Positions 24,969 to 33,143 of a stretch of DNA of 64,000 bases are shown here, piece after piece. The notes under the pieces are model-generated. The model searched no databases. It saw only the letters and a list, made by a program, of their open reading frames with translations, and was not told the origin of the DNA. A program made the translations under genes and the position numbers. Source of the DNA: Prosthecobacter sp. GTDB taxonomy: Bacteria > Verrucomicrobiota > Verrucomicrobiia > Verrucomicrobiales > Verrucomicrobiaceae. The stretch spans positions 50,681-114,680 of the forward strand of contig NZ_JAGRPF010000064.1 of assembly GCF_020439865.1 (NCBI RefSeq), in the 5' to 3' direction. Position 1 is the first letter of the stretch. The number at the start of each line of letters is the position of its first letter.

Positions 24969-27776
24969 ATGAAGACATTCTTCTTTGCTCTCCTTGCCGC
25001 CGTTTCGGCCCACGCCGCGCCGACCGGCCCCATCCGCGTGCTTTACCTCGATCCCGCGGGCAAAGAGCAAACCGCCGTCGGCCCGCTGCACGCCGCCATG
25101 CGTGATCTCGGCCGCGATGCGATCTGGTTTGATTACGCCAAGGAAGAACTGCCTTCTGAAAACTACGATCTCGTCGTCAAAGCCGGCAGCGATCTGAGCA
25201 AAGACGCCATCCTTTCCAAACTCTCCGCCGAACGCAAAGCCGACTACGAAGCCTTCCTCAAGCAACGCGAACCCGAGGAGCGCAAGAAGCACCCGCAGGT
25301 GGCCAATTACGAGAAGCGCCCCGAACCGCTGACGCTGCAACTCCCGATGAGCGTCAAAGCCAGCATGGAGCGCACGCAGGTGCCGGCGGATTGCGAGTTG
25401 AAGCTCTTCGCGTCGGAGCCGGACATCGCGAAGCCCATCGCGTTCGCCTGGGATGAGCGCGGTCGTTGCTGGGTCGTCGAGACGCGCGACTACCCGCATG
25501 GCATCAAGGAGAACGGCGAAGGCGAGGACAGCATCAAAATCTGCGAGGACACCGATGGCGACGGCAAGGCCGACAAGTTCACCGTCTTCGCCGACAAACT
25601 CAATCTCCCGACCGGCATCGTCTTTGCCCGCAAAGGCATCATCGTGGCCGCACCGCCGAAGTTCATCTACCTCGAAGACACGGACGGCGATGACAAGGCC
25701 GACAAGCGCGAGACGATCATCGACTGCTGGGGCATCCGCGACACGCATGCGCAGGCAAGCAACCTGCACTACGGCTTCGACAACTGGATCTACGGCTGCG
25801 TCGGTTACTCCGGCATCGAAGGCTACGTCGGCGGCAAGAAGTATCAGTTCAGCATGGGAACGTATCGCTTCAAACCGGACGGCAGTGCGTTGGAGTTCCT
25901 GCATCAGTTCACCAACAACGCGTGGGCGCACAGCACGAACGACGCAGGTGATCAATTCGGTGGCACGGCGAATGGCGCGCCCATCTTCTTCGGCGGCATA
26001 CCCGCCACCGCCTATCCCGAAGGCTCACGCGGCATGACCGCGAAGAAGATCAACGTGGTCGATACCTGCCACACCATCACGCCCAACTTCCGCCAGGTGG
26101 ACGTCTTCGGTGGCTACACCGCCGCCGCAGGCTCGAACTTCATCTACAGCGACGCGCTGCCAAAGCGTTTCCAAGGCAAGGCGATGATCTGCGAGCCCAC
26201 GATGAAGGTTGTCTCTCTCTTCGATGTCGTTCCCGACGGCGCAGGCTGGAAGGCGCTCGACTTCATGAACATCTACGCGAGCAGCGACGAGTGGAACAGC
26301 CCCGTGCATGCCGAAGTCGGCCCAGACGGTGCCGTGTGGGTGGCCGATTTCCAAAATTTCATCATCCAGCACAACCCCACGCCCAGCATGGAACGTGGTG
26401 GCTTTGTCGGCACCACAGGCGTCGGTGGCGCGCATGAGAATGACCTGCGGGATCACAGCCGGGGAAGGATTTACCGGATTGTAGCGAAAGGAGACAAAGT
26501 GAAAGCCTCCAAATATGATCTTAGGCAAAGCAATCCTTTTGGACCTGTAGCAGCAATGAAGGACAAAAACGTGTTCTGGCGACTTACCGCACAACGATTG
26601 GTTGTCGATCAACCATGGCGTTCTGGTGGAGGCGTCCAGATGCTGTTGGATCAAAGCTCTGATGCAACTGCTGCGATCCATGCGCTTTGGGCTCTTAATG
26701 GACTTGGCATTGTCGACACGAAAACCCACCAAGCCGCCCTCATCTCCAAAGACGCCAAACTCCGCCGCAACGCGATCCGCGCTCTTGGCAGTGACAAGGA
26801 CGCGCAGGATTTGTTCTTTGGCTCCGGCGTCATCTCCGATCCCGATCTTCACACACGTCTCGCCGCTTTCGTAAAGCTCGCGGACTTTCCGACGACGCCG
26901 GAGATCCAGACGCTCGTCAAAAAGCTCGCCGCCTATCCTGTTGTAAAGAACGACGAGTGGCTGGCCGAGGCGGCGAAGATGCTCGGCAAGAAACACAAAG
27001 CGCTGAATTTCAAAGAAGGTCCGAATCTGCTGCCGAATCCCGGTTTTGAACAACCCATCGGCGACACCTGGAAGCACCGAGACTACGGCAACCGGCCCGG
27101 CAATGCTGCTGCACAGTGGGGCTTTGTCACCGATCCGAAGATGGTCCACAGCGGCAAACGCGCCATGCGCTGCATCACCCGCGACGACGCGGACACGAGC
27201 TACTTTGCTGATGTGCTGCTCAAGCCGAACACCGAATACCGACTCAGCGCCTGGATCAAAACGCACGCCTTCCGCGGCAAGGCCAGCCTCAACGACCACG
27301 TCGGCCGCGCCGAAACCTCACCGAAACTCAATCGCGATCAGGACTGGACCGAAGTGGAGGTCATCTTCAACAGCAAGGACCGCCCGAAGGCCAGCATCAA
27401 CCTCCTCCACGTCGGCAAGGGCGATGTCTATTTCGACGACGTGAAGCTTTGCGAACTCATCGTCGAGAACGACGACGATCCTTCCAAGCTCGTCGGCGAT
27501 GCCAAACGCGGTGAGAAGATCTTCTGGGAGCATCCCGTGGCCGCCTGCAAAAACTGCCACATGCTCAAAGGCCAGGGCAGCGCTGTCGGCCCGGCGCTCG
27601 ACGGCATCGCGGGCCGCAAAGACGAGGCCTACATCCTCGAAAGCCTCATCAATCCGAACGCCAAGCTCGCCGAAGGCTACACCGCCACGCCAATCAGCCC
27701 CATGCCGCCGATGAACCTCATGCTGAAGCCCCAGGAGTTCGCGGATGTGAAGGCTTTTATCTTGAGCTTGAAGTGA
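24969..27776 (+). CDS. PVC-type membrane-bound dehydrogenase with C-terminal haem domain
   Basis: 935 residues with a short signal peptide (MKTFFFALLAAVSAHA). The next ~60 residues resemble a shortened ThuA-like domain (IRVLYLDPAGKE, MRDLGRDAIWFDY). Residues about 135-500 form the beta-propeller of the putative membrane-bound dehydrogenase family (CWVVETRDYPHG, Ca-loop-like CEDTDGDGKADKF and LEDTDGDDKADKR). HEAT-like helices follow to about 675, then a carbohydrate-binding-like beta-sandwich (NLLPNPGFEQPIGDTW, about 683-830). A cytochrome c domain with CKNCH near residue 859 closes the chain. Such proteins are abundant in Planctomycetes and Verrucomicrobia and are linked to sugar oxidation in the periplasm; the substrate is unknown. 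The DUF1501 gene follows in the same direction after 49 bp. Confidence 0.9.
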   Translation: MKTFFFALLAAVSAHAAPTGPIRVLYLDPAGKEQTAVGPLHAAMRDLGRDAIWFDYAKEELPSENYDLVVKAGSDLSKDAILSKLSAERKADYEAFLKQREPEERKKHPQVANYEKRPEPLTLQLPMSVKASMERTQVPADCELKLFASEPDIAKPIAFAWDERGRCWVVETRDYPHGIKENGEGEDSIKICEDTDGDGKADKFTVFADKLNLPTGIVFARKGIIVAAPPKFIYLEDTDGDDKADKRETIIDCWGIRDTHAQASNLHYGFDNWIYGCVGYSGIEGYVGGKKYQFSMGTYRFKPDGSALEFLHQFTNNAWAHSTNDAGDQFGGTANGAPIFFGGIPATAYPEGSRGMTAKKINVVDTCHTITPNFRQVDVFGGYTAAAGSNFIYSDALPKRFQGKAMICEPTMKVVSLFDVVPDGAGWKALDFMNIYASSDEWNSPVHAEVGPDGAVWVADFQNFIIQHNPTPSMERGGFVGTTGVGGAHENDLRDHSRGRIYRIVAKGDKVKASKYDLRQSNPFGPVAAMKDKNVFWRLTAQRLVVDQPWRSGGGVQMLLDQSSDATAAIHALWALNGLGIVDTKTHQAALISKDAKLRRNAIRALGSDKDAQDLFFGSGVISDPDLHTRLAAFVKLADFPTTPEIQTLVKKLAAYPVVKNDEWLAEAAKMLGKKHKALNFKEGPNLLPNPGFEQPIGDTWKHRDYGNRPGNAAAQWGFVTDPKMVHSGKRAMRCITRDDADTSYFADVLLKPNTEYRLSAWIKTHAFRGKASLNDHVGRAETSPKLNRDQDWTEVEVIFNSKDRPKASINLLHVGKGDVYFDDVKLCELIVENDDDPSKLVGDAKRGEKIFWEHPVAACKNCHMLKGQGSAVGPALDGIAGRKDEAYILESLINPNAKLAEGYTATPISPMPPMNLMLKPQEFADVKAFILSLK

Positions 27777-27825
27777 GAGCCCGGGCTGAAAGTCCAAGCC
27801 ACCACGGGCGTATCTTGGCCGTCGC

Positions 27826-29247
27826 ATGTCCTTCACCTCGTCAACACACCGCTGCGGCGGCCCGATTTCACGTCGCAGCTTTCTGCAAATGGGCACACTT
27901 GGGCTCAGCGGTTGGTCTTTGAGCGACACGCTGCGCGCGGAAACGATCGCGAAAACTGCGGGACGCAAACTGAAGGACAAGTCGGTGATCTTTGTGTGGC
28001 TGCCGGGCGGCATGTCCCAGCTCGAGAGCTATGACATGAAACCAAATGCGCCGGTCGAGTACCGCGGCGTGCTGAATCCGATCCGCACGAATGTGCCCGG
28101 CACGCACATCTGCGAGTTGTTTCCGAAGCAGGCGAAGATCGCGGACAAGTTCAACATCATCCGCAGCGTGCACCACGAGTTCTCGGACCACGGCGGCGGG
28201 CACAAGCGTTTCATGACCGGGCGCAACCCTGCCCTGCCGGTCGGATTTGTAAATGACGCTCCCTCGGTGCAGTCGATCATCAGCCGCAAGCTCCAGCGCT
28301 CCGGACAGGCCATGCCGACCTGCGTCGCGGGTGTGGATCGCGGCCGCAGTGGCATCGATGTGTTTTCAATGGGCGCAGCCTACCTTGGCCCGTCAGCGTC
28401 GCCGTTCATGGTCGTCGGCGATCCGAGTGCGAAGGATTTCAAAGTCGAAAACATCGGTCTCACACCCGACATGGAATCAAGGATGGATGACCGCATGCAT
28501 CTGCTGAAGGGCATGGACAATCTGAAGCGTGAGATGGATCGTAGCGGTCTTATGGAGGCGATGGACAGCTTCAGCCAGCGCGCCTTTGGCATGCTGACCA
28601 CTCCGCAGGTGCGCGACGCCTTCGATCTGACCAAGGAACCCATCAAAGTGCGCGAGCGCTATGGCTACAGCACCTACGGCCAGCGCGGCCTCATGGCGCG
28701 CCGTCTTGTCGAAGCCGGTTGTCGATTCGTCACGATGGTTTGGGAAAACCCTTTCTCGACGAAGATTCCGAAGAACTGCACCTACAACTGGGACAGCCAT
28801 GCGGTGAACTGCGACATGTATGCGGACGCCCGCTGGCGCATGCCCGTTTATGATCAGGCGACCTCGGCTTTGATCGAAGACATCCACCAACGCGGTCTCG
28901 ACAAGGACGTGCTGGTCATCATCACCGGTGAATTCGGTCGCACACCGAAGATCAACACGCAGATCGGCACCCAAACCGGCGTGAGCCAGCCTGGTCGAGA
29001 CCATTGGCCGAGCGCGATGTCATTCATCGTCACCGGTGGAGGCATGCAAACCGGCCAGATCATCGGCGCGACGAATCCGCGCGCGGAGTTCCCCATCGAA
29101 CGCCCGATGAGTCCGAATGACCTGTGGGCAACGGTGTACCAGCACCTCGGCATCGATCCGAACGACACCTTTGACGATTTCCAAGGCCGCCCGATGCCGA
29201 TCCTGCCCTTTGGCGAGCCGATTCGCGAGTTGATGCCACTGGCGTGA
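27826..29247 (+). CDS. DUF1501 domain-containing protein with Tat-like signal
   Basis: 473 residues. The N-terminus has a twin-arginine motif (SRRSFLQMG, about residues 15-23) before a hydrophobic stretch, so Tat export is likely. The body shows alkaline-phosphatase/sulfatase-superfamily traits of DUF1501: VWLPGGMSQLESYDMKP near residue 60, EFSDHGGGHKRFMTGR near residue 120, ITGEFGRTPKIN near residue 365 and GRDHWPSAM near residue 385, whose Asp/His residues are probably metal ligands. In PVC genomes DUF1501 genes commonly sit beside cytochrome-bearing DUF1549/DUF1553 or dehydrogenase genes, as here. No biochemical activity has been firmly assigned to the family as far as I know. Confidence 0.88.
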   Translation: MSFTSSTHRCGGPISRRSFLQMGTLGLSGWSLSDTLRAETIAKTAGRKLKDKSVIFVWLPGGMSQLESYDMKPNAPVEYRGVLNPIRTNVPGTHICELFPKQAKIADKFNIIRSVHHEFSDHGGGHKRFMTGRNPALPVGFVNDAPSVQSIISRKLQRSGQAMPTCVAGVDRGRSGIDVFSMGAAYLGPSASPFMVVGDPSAKDFKVENIGLTPDMESRMDDRMHLLKGMDNLKREMDRSGLMEAMDSFSQRAFGMLTTPQVRDAFDLTKEPIKVRERYGYSTYGQRGLMARRLVEAGCRFVTMVWENPFSTKIPKNCTYNWDSHAVNCDMYADARWRMPVYDQATSALIEDIHQRGLDKDVLVIITGEFGRTPKINTQIGTQTGVSQPGRDHWPSAMSFIVTGGGMQTGQIIGATNPRAEFPIERPMSPNDLWATVYQHLGIDPNDTFDDFQGRPMPILPFGEPIRELMPLA

Positions 29248-29286
29248 GCATCCGAGGCATCCTGCCAGGGGACGGTAACGTTAGAT

Positions 29287-29300
29287 TGACCTGCAGGTCA
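29287..29300. promoter_or_regulatory. 14-bp perfect palindrome upstream of the peroxiredoxin gene
   Basis: TGACCTGCAGGTCA is its own reverse complement and lies 65 bp before the peroxiredoxin start, in a 117-bp gap. Size and placement fit an operator for a dimeric regulator. A second small inverted repeat (CAGGCC/GGCCTG) follows at about 29326-29340. No regulator is identified. Confidence 0.35.
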
Positions 29301-29364
29301 GTCTGGTCTTGGTAGCGTTAACTCCAGGCCACCGGCCTGAACGCAACCCACACCCACCACCCTT

Positions 29365-29835
29365 ATGGCACTCTCAGTTGGCTCCAAAGCCCCCACCTTC
29401 ACCCTCAAATCCAAGAATGCCTCCGGCCTCAGCGAGGTCTCGCTCCCGGCTGGCAAGAACACGGTTCTTCTCTTCTTCCCGCTCGCCTTCACCGGCGTCT
29501 GCACGCAGGAACTTTGCGACATCACCGCCGGACTCAGTTCGTACAGCGATCTGAACGCCGAAGTCATCGGCATAAGCGTGGACAGTCCCTTCGCGCAGGA
29601 AGCTTGGGCGCAGAAGGAAAAGATCGGCATCACGCTGGTCAGCGACCTCAACAAGGAAACCACCAAGGCCTATGACGTCGTGTTCCCCGGCCTGGCCGGC
29701 ATCGGCGACACCTCCGCACGTGCTGCCTTCGTGATCGACAAAGACGGCGTCATTCAATACGCCGAGCAAACCGCCACTCCGAAGGACCTGCCAAACTTCG
29801 AAGCGGTGAAAGCCGTGCTCGCCAAACTGGCTTGA
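29365..29835 (+). CDS. Peroxiredoxin (AhpC/TSA superfamily, AhpE/BCP-like)
   Basis: 156 residues, cytoplasmic. The peroxidatic cysteine is in the motif FTGVCTQELC near residue 45 (consensus P/AFTxxCT), and a second Cys five residues later could serve as an atypical resolving residue. The fold markers VLLFFPLAFTG, VIGISVDSPFAQEAWAQ and AFVIDKDGVIQY are all present. Length and the single domain point to the AhpE/BCP-like group that reduces H2O2 or organic peroxides with thioredoxin-type reductants. It is a single-gene unit: a palindrome lies upstream and a strong terminator follows 17 bp after the stop. Confidence 0.92.
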   Translation: MALSVGSKAPTFTLKSKNASGLSEVSLPAGKNTVLLFFPLAFTGVCTQELCDITAGLSSYSDLNAEVIGISVDSPFAQEAWAQKEKIGITLVSDLNKETTKAYDVVFPGLAGIGDTSARAAFVIDKDGVIQYAEQTATPKDLPNFEAVKAVLAKLA

Positions 29836-29852
29836 TCGCCGACTAACCTATT

Positions 29853-29888
29853 AAAAAAGGCGCGGGAGAAAACTCCCGCGCCTTTTTT
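29853..29888. terminator. Strong bidirectional intrinsic terminator
   Basis: A 16-bp perfect stem (29853-29868 with 29873-29888) around an AAAA loop. The GC-rich core is flanked by six A and six T, so it works on both strands. It ends the peroxiredoxin transcript and also the minus-strand exopolysaccharide genes. Confidence 0.93.
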
Positions 29889-29914
29889 GATGAGTTCGAT
29901 TCCTACACTGAGGA

Positions 29915-32101
29915 TCAGGACTTCGCCGCCGCCGGTTCCTGCGGCTGCGGATTGGTCTTCGCCGGAGCGTAGTAGTAGCTGGCGTAGTTGTAATAGGTGT
30001 ACTCTTTCAGGTTCGAGCTGGAGCGGTTGAGGATCACCCCGCCTATGTTCACCTGACGTTCGTAGAGCAGGTCCAGCGCCTTGCCGGAAAGACGCGCCAT
30101 GGTGGAAGACATGCGCACCACAAAGAGCACCGTGTCGAGCTTCGGCGCAAAGCTGGCTGTGTCATCGGCCACCAGCACCGGCGCGCTGTCGAAGATGACA
30201 TAATCGTATTCTTCGCCCATCTCGCGAAGCATCTCCTCAGCCGTTTTTGACAGCAGCATCTCGGATGTCTGATCGAAAACATCGCCACGAGCGAGCAGGT
30301 CGAGATTCCGTGTGCTGGTCTCCTGCACGGCATCACGCCAGTGCAGCTTGCCACGCAGGGCCTCGCTCAAGCCCGGGGAGGACGGCAGTTTGAAGAGTTC
30401 ACTGACACCACCGCGGCGAAGGTCGCAGTCGGCGAGCAACACACGCGCCCCGGCAAGCGCCATTGTGACGGCGAGATTGGAGGTCACGGTGGTCTTGCCC
30501 TCATTGGGCACCGCACTGGTAATTAGAATGGTCTTTGGCGGCTTGCCCTGCCAGTTCTTGAAGAGAATGGAAGAACGCACATTGCGGAAAGCCTCCGCAT
30601 AGAGGTGGCGGTCATCATTCGGGCGCAGAAGAGCAACATCTCCACGATTCCTCTGTTCGGGAACTTGTCCAAGGACAGCCTCACCGGGGAAGAGGGCCTG
30701 GAACTCGCTGAAGGAATTCATTCGATCATCCAATCGATCGAACAAGAGCAGGATTACAATACCGGCTCCAACGCCGGCGATGAGTCCGATCACAATCGGC
30801 ATCACCCAGTCTTCTACATTCTCAGATGCAGGTGTGGCGCGCTCCTGAATGGCCACATAGTCAGCCTGGGAATTGAACACGCTTTGAATCTGCTCCACTT
30901 TTTCAAACAGTTTCTCGTAAGCCAGCTTTGCAGTCTCTGCCGCCTTCTCCAGTTTTTGATCCTCGGCAATTTTGCTTCCCAAATCGAGAGCCTCCTTCTG
31001 TTTCTCGACGATCTGCGCATCCAGCACTTGTACCCGGCGCTGAATATCCCCCATTTGAGAGTGCATCTCCTGTTGGATTTGATCTGCGTAGGATTGCAAC
31101 AGAGCCTTATGAGTTGCGAGTTCCTCGGTAACATCCTGAACCATGGGATGCTGTTCCTTGAACTGGATGAGAAGCGAATTGAGCTTGGTCGTCAATTCAG
31201 TGATCTTCGACTTGGTGCGCAGATAATCTTGTTCTGCCATCGTCATACCGCGATTTCCAGGGGAAGTTTCCGACTTAACACTGGATGGCTGTGTCGAATC
31301 CATCGCTTTACTACCCGCCGGCGTTGGAGAAGCCCCTGTGCTGAGCATTCGTTCCCGTGCCTCCATCGCTGCATTCACATTGGCGATCGCCAATTTCAAC
31401 TCCTCAAGCGTTGTGCGCTGACTCTCACGTTGGGCTTGCAGGTTGTTTAGAAAGGTGGCCGCCGCATTATTACCATTGGTAATCGTGATGATATTGTTGG
31501 CCATCCTAAACTTGGTGAGGCGATCCAAGCTTTCCTCCATCACCTTTTGCTTTGTCACCACCTCCTGAAGGAACTGCTGAAGGACCTTGCCTTGCGCCTG
31601 CTCACGAATGCTTTGCCGGAAAGCAATGAATTCATCGAGCAGGGAGTCCAGAAAGATCTTGGTGTATTTGGGCTCTGAACCCGTCGCAAGAATATTGAAA
31701 ATGGCCGACCCCTTGGTCTGAGCGACACGAATTTCCACATCAGAATCCTTCACATCAGGATTCAAGGCCCTAACGCGCTCTAGCGCACGCCGCTTCATCT
31801 CGGCGCTTTCAACGGTCTCGATAATGGTTCCATAGAAGTCCGCCTGCTGCTCACGCCATGTGACGCTGTCATTGAAGACCATCTGCCCCCCCGCCACAAG
31901 TTTGGCGAGAGAACGGAACTCCTGAGGACGCCCAGTGATACGCAAAGCCTGAACACACACACCAATGCTCGCGGTCAGCAGTAAGAACCACCAACGACGA
32001 CGCAACAATATCTTATAGCGTTGAAATTTGGCCGAAGCCTCATGAATACGGCTCAGGGTGCTTGATTGCGCCTGTCCAGGAAGATTGAGATTCTGTTCCA
32101 T
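29915..32101 (-). CDS. Wzc-like polysaccharide co-polymerase / tyrosine autokinase
   Basis: About 728 residues. An N-terminal Wzz-like region starts with a membrane helix (RRRWWFLLLTASIGVCVQAL) and includes a long coiled coil (about 165-430). A second helix (VMPIVIGLIAGVGAGIVILLLF) precedes the cytoplasmic BY-kinase domain: Walker A SAVPNEGKTTVTSN near residue 527, Walker A' LLADCDLRRGG near 555, Walker B DYVIFDSAPVL near 635. The C-terminus is a tyrosine cluster (EYTYYNYASYYYAP, residues about 700-715), the autophosphorylation site of this class. It controls chain length and export of capsule or exopolysaccharide. The neighbouring upstream gene is the Wza-like protein. The frame also allows a start at 32122. 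Confidence 0.92.
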   Translation of the reverse strand: MEQNLNLPGQAQSSTLSRIHEASAKFQRYKILLRRRWWFLLLTASIGVCVQALRITGRPQEFRSLAKLVAGGQMVFNDSVTWREQQADFYGTIIETVESAEMKRRALERVRALNPDVKDSDVEIRVAQTKGSAIFNILATGSEPKYTKIFLDSLLDEFIAFRQSIREQAQGKVLQQFLQEVVTKQKVMEESLDRLTKFRMANNIITITNGNNAAATFLNNLQAQRESQRTTLEELKLAIANVNAAMEARERMLSTGASPTPAGSKAMDSTQPSSVKSETSPGNRGMTMAEQDYLRTKSKITELTTKLNSLLIQFKEQHPMVQDVTEELATHKALLQSYADQIQQEMHSQMGDIQRRVQVLDAQIVEKQKEALDLGSKIAEDQKLEKAAETAKLAYEKLFEKVEQIQSVFNSQADYVAIQERATPASENVEDWVMPIVIGLIAGVGAGIVILLLFDRLDDRMNSFSEFQALFPGEAVLGQVPEQRNRGDVALLRPNDDRHLYAEAFRNVRSSILFKNWQGKPPKTILITSAVPNEGKTTVTSNLAVTMALAGARVLLADCDLRRGGVSELFKLPSSPGLSEALRGKLHWRDAVQETSTRNLDLLARGDVFDQTSEMLLSKTAEEMLREMGEEYDYVIFDSAPVLVADDTASFAPKLDTVLFVVRMSSTMARLSGKALDLLYERQVNIGGVILNRSSSNLKEYTYYNYASYYYAPAKTNPQPQEPAAAKS

Positions 32102-32316
32102 GATTGGGGGTGGGGGATCCAAGATACCAACGTATCACCGAGAGTCCCTAACTGGGTGGTGCCTTCCGAGGTAAATTTCGAACTCATAAATTCACCCAAA
32201 ACGGCAGTTATGCCATTGGATTTATCCGTCGATCCACGTGTTCGATTTTAGTTTTCTACGACATACAATTAGTTGGCCTCGTTTTGAGGCCATCGGAAGA
32301 GGCTCATGAACAACTG
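32102..32316 (-). other. AT-rich gap between the Wza-like and Wzc-like genes, with a hairpin
   Basis: 215 bp without a gene. It holds a perfect 7-bp stem (32274-32280 with 32286-32292, GTTTT loop) starting 25 bp after the Wza-like stop on the minus strand. No U-run follows, so it is not a classical terminator. It may stabilise the upstream mRNA or attenuate read-through to the kinase gene. No riboswitch fold was recognised. Confidence 0.4.
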
Positions 32317-33042
32317 TCAAAAATTCACGGTCTTCTCTTCCACAATAATGACATCATCTTTCCTGATAAAAATGTCTCTCTCCAAATCCCCCTGCCGCAT
32401 GATTCCATCGACATTGACCAGAATGGTTTTGTTACCCTGAGGCGTTTTACGAATAATTTTTACCTTTTCCTTATTGGCAAACTGGGCAAACCCCCCTGCC
32501 CGGAGGATGGCTTGACTGATGGAAATGTCCTCGTTGGAGGGAAGATCGTATTTCCCCTGCCTCACCACGATGCCAAACATTACATAAAACTCGAGATCCA
32601 CCTCTCTCTCTCGAATTTGATCCGCCGGATTGAGCGTGTCGATTGCGATTACTACAGTCGCGTGCTTGAAGAAGTTTTTCTCCAACTCACGTTTAATTGT
32701 GAACGCCAGATCCCGACAAGTTTTTCCTCTGGCATTCACCAAACCCACATACGGTGCTTGCACCTCTCCTGTCACCGCCACCGTTTGCTGCAGGGCTTCA
32801 CGTCGATCCTCCAAAATACGAATACTGATGGTGTCGCCAGCCGATATGGGCCGGTTATTGTCCAACACATCCATTGAGGTCAACACCGCAGCTCCTGCAT
32901 TCACCGAGCCAGTTGGAGTTGCTGCAGCCTGCCTGACAGCACGTGATGGCTCAGGAACCCGAAAGCCTGGATCCTGAGCCTTGGGAATCCCTTGGAAGGC
33001 TAGTGTAACCGCAAGGGACAAAAATAGGTTTCTTTTTATCAT
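32317..33042 (-). CDS. Wza-like polysaccharide export protein (short, no lipobox)
   Basis: About 241 residues with signal peptide MIKRNLFLSLAVTLAFQG. The Poly_export domain starts at ISAGDTISIRILEDRREAL near residue 70 and contains the typical VTGEVQAPYVGLVNARGKT stretch. One SLBB-like region follows (GIVVRQGKYDLPSNEDISISQAILRAGGF) with the end motif FIRKDDVIIVEEK. Wza itself is about 380 residues with a lipobox Cys; here there is no Cys after the signal and only one SLBB repeat, so it may be a short periplasmic adaptor or need another pore. The separate beta-barrel protein encoded directly upstream could supply the outer-membrane channel. Base composition is lower in GC than the flanks. Confidence 0.88.
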   Translation of the reverse strand: MIKRNLFLSLAVTLAFQGIPKAQDPGFRVPEPSRAVRQAAATPTGSVNAGAAVLTSMDVLDNNRPISAGDTISIRILEDRREALQQTVAVTGEVQAPYVGLVNARGKTCRDLAFTIKRELEKNFFKHATVVIAIDTLNPADQIREREVDLEFYVMFGIVVRQGKYDLPSNEDISISQAILRAGGFAQFANKEKVKIIRKTPQGNKTILVNVDGIMRQGDLERDIFIRKDDVIIVEEKTVNF

Positions 33043-33143
33043 AAATGAAATTGAGTGTATCACGTCATTTGAGACGAGATGACCTGACGTTGTTCAATCG
33101 CTTCCTTCAGCACTCAAGATAAGACCTATCCCGCAACCTTCCG

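Noticed and set aside
32102..32316. Riboswitch in the Wza-Wzc gap
   Set aside because: Only one simple hairpin is present; no conserved core of a known c-di-GMP or other riboswitch was recognised.
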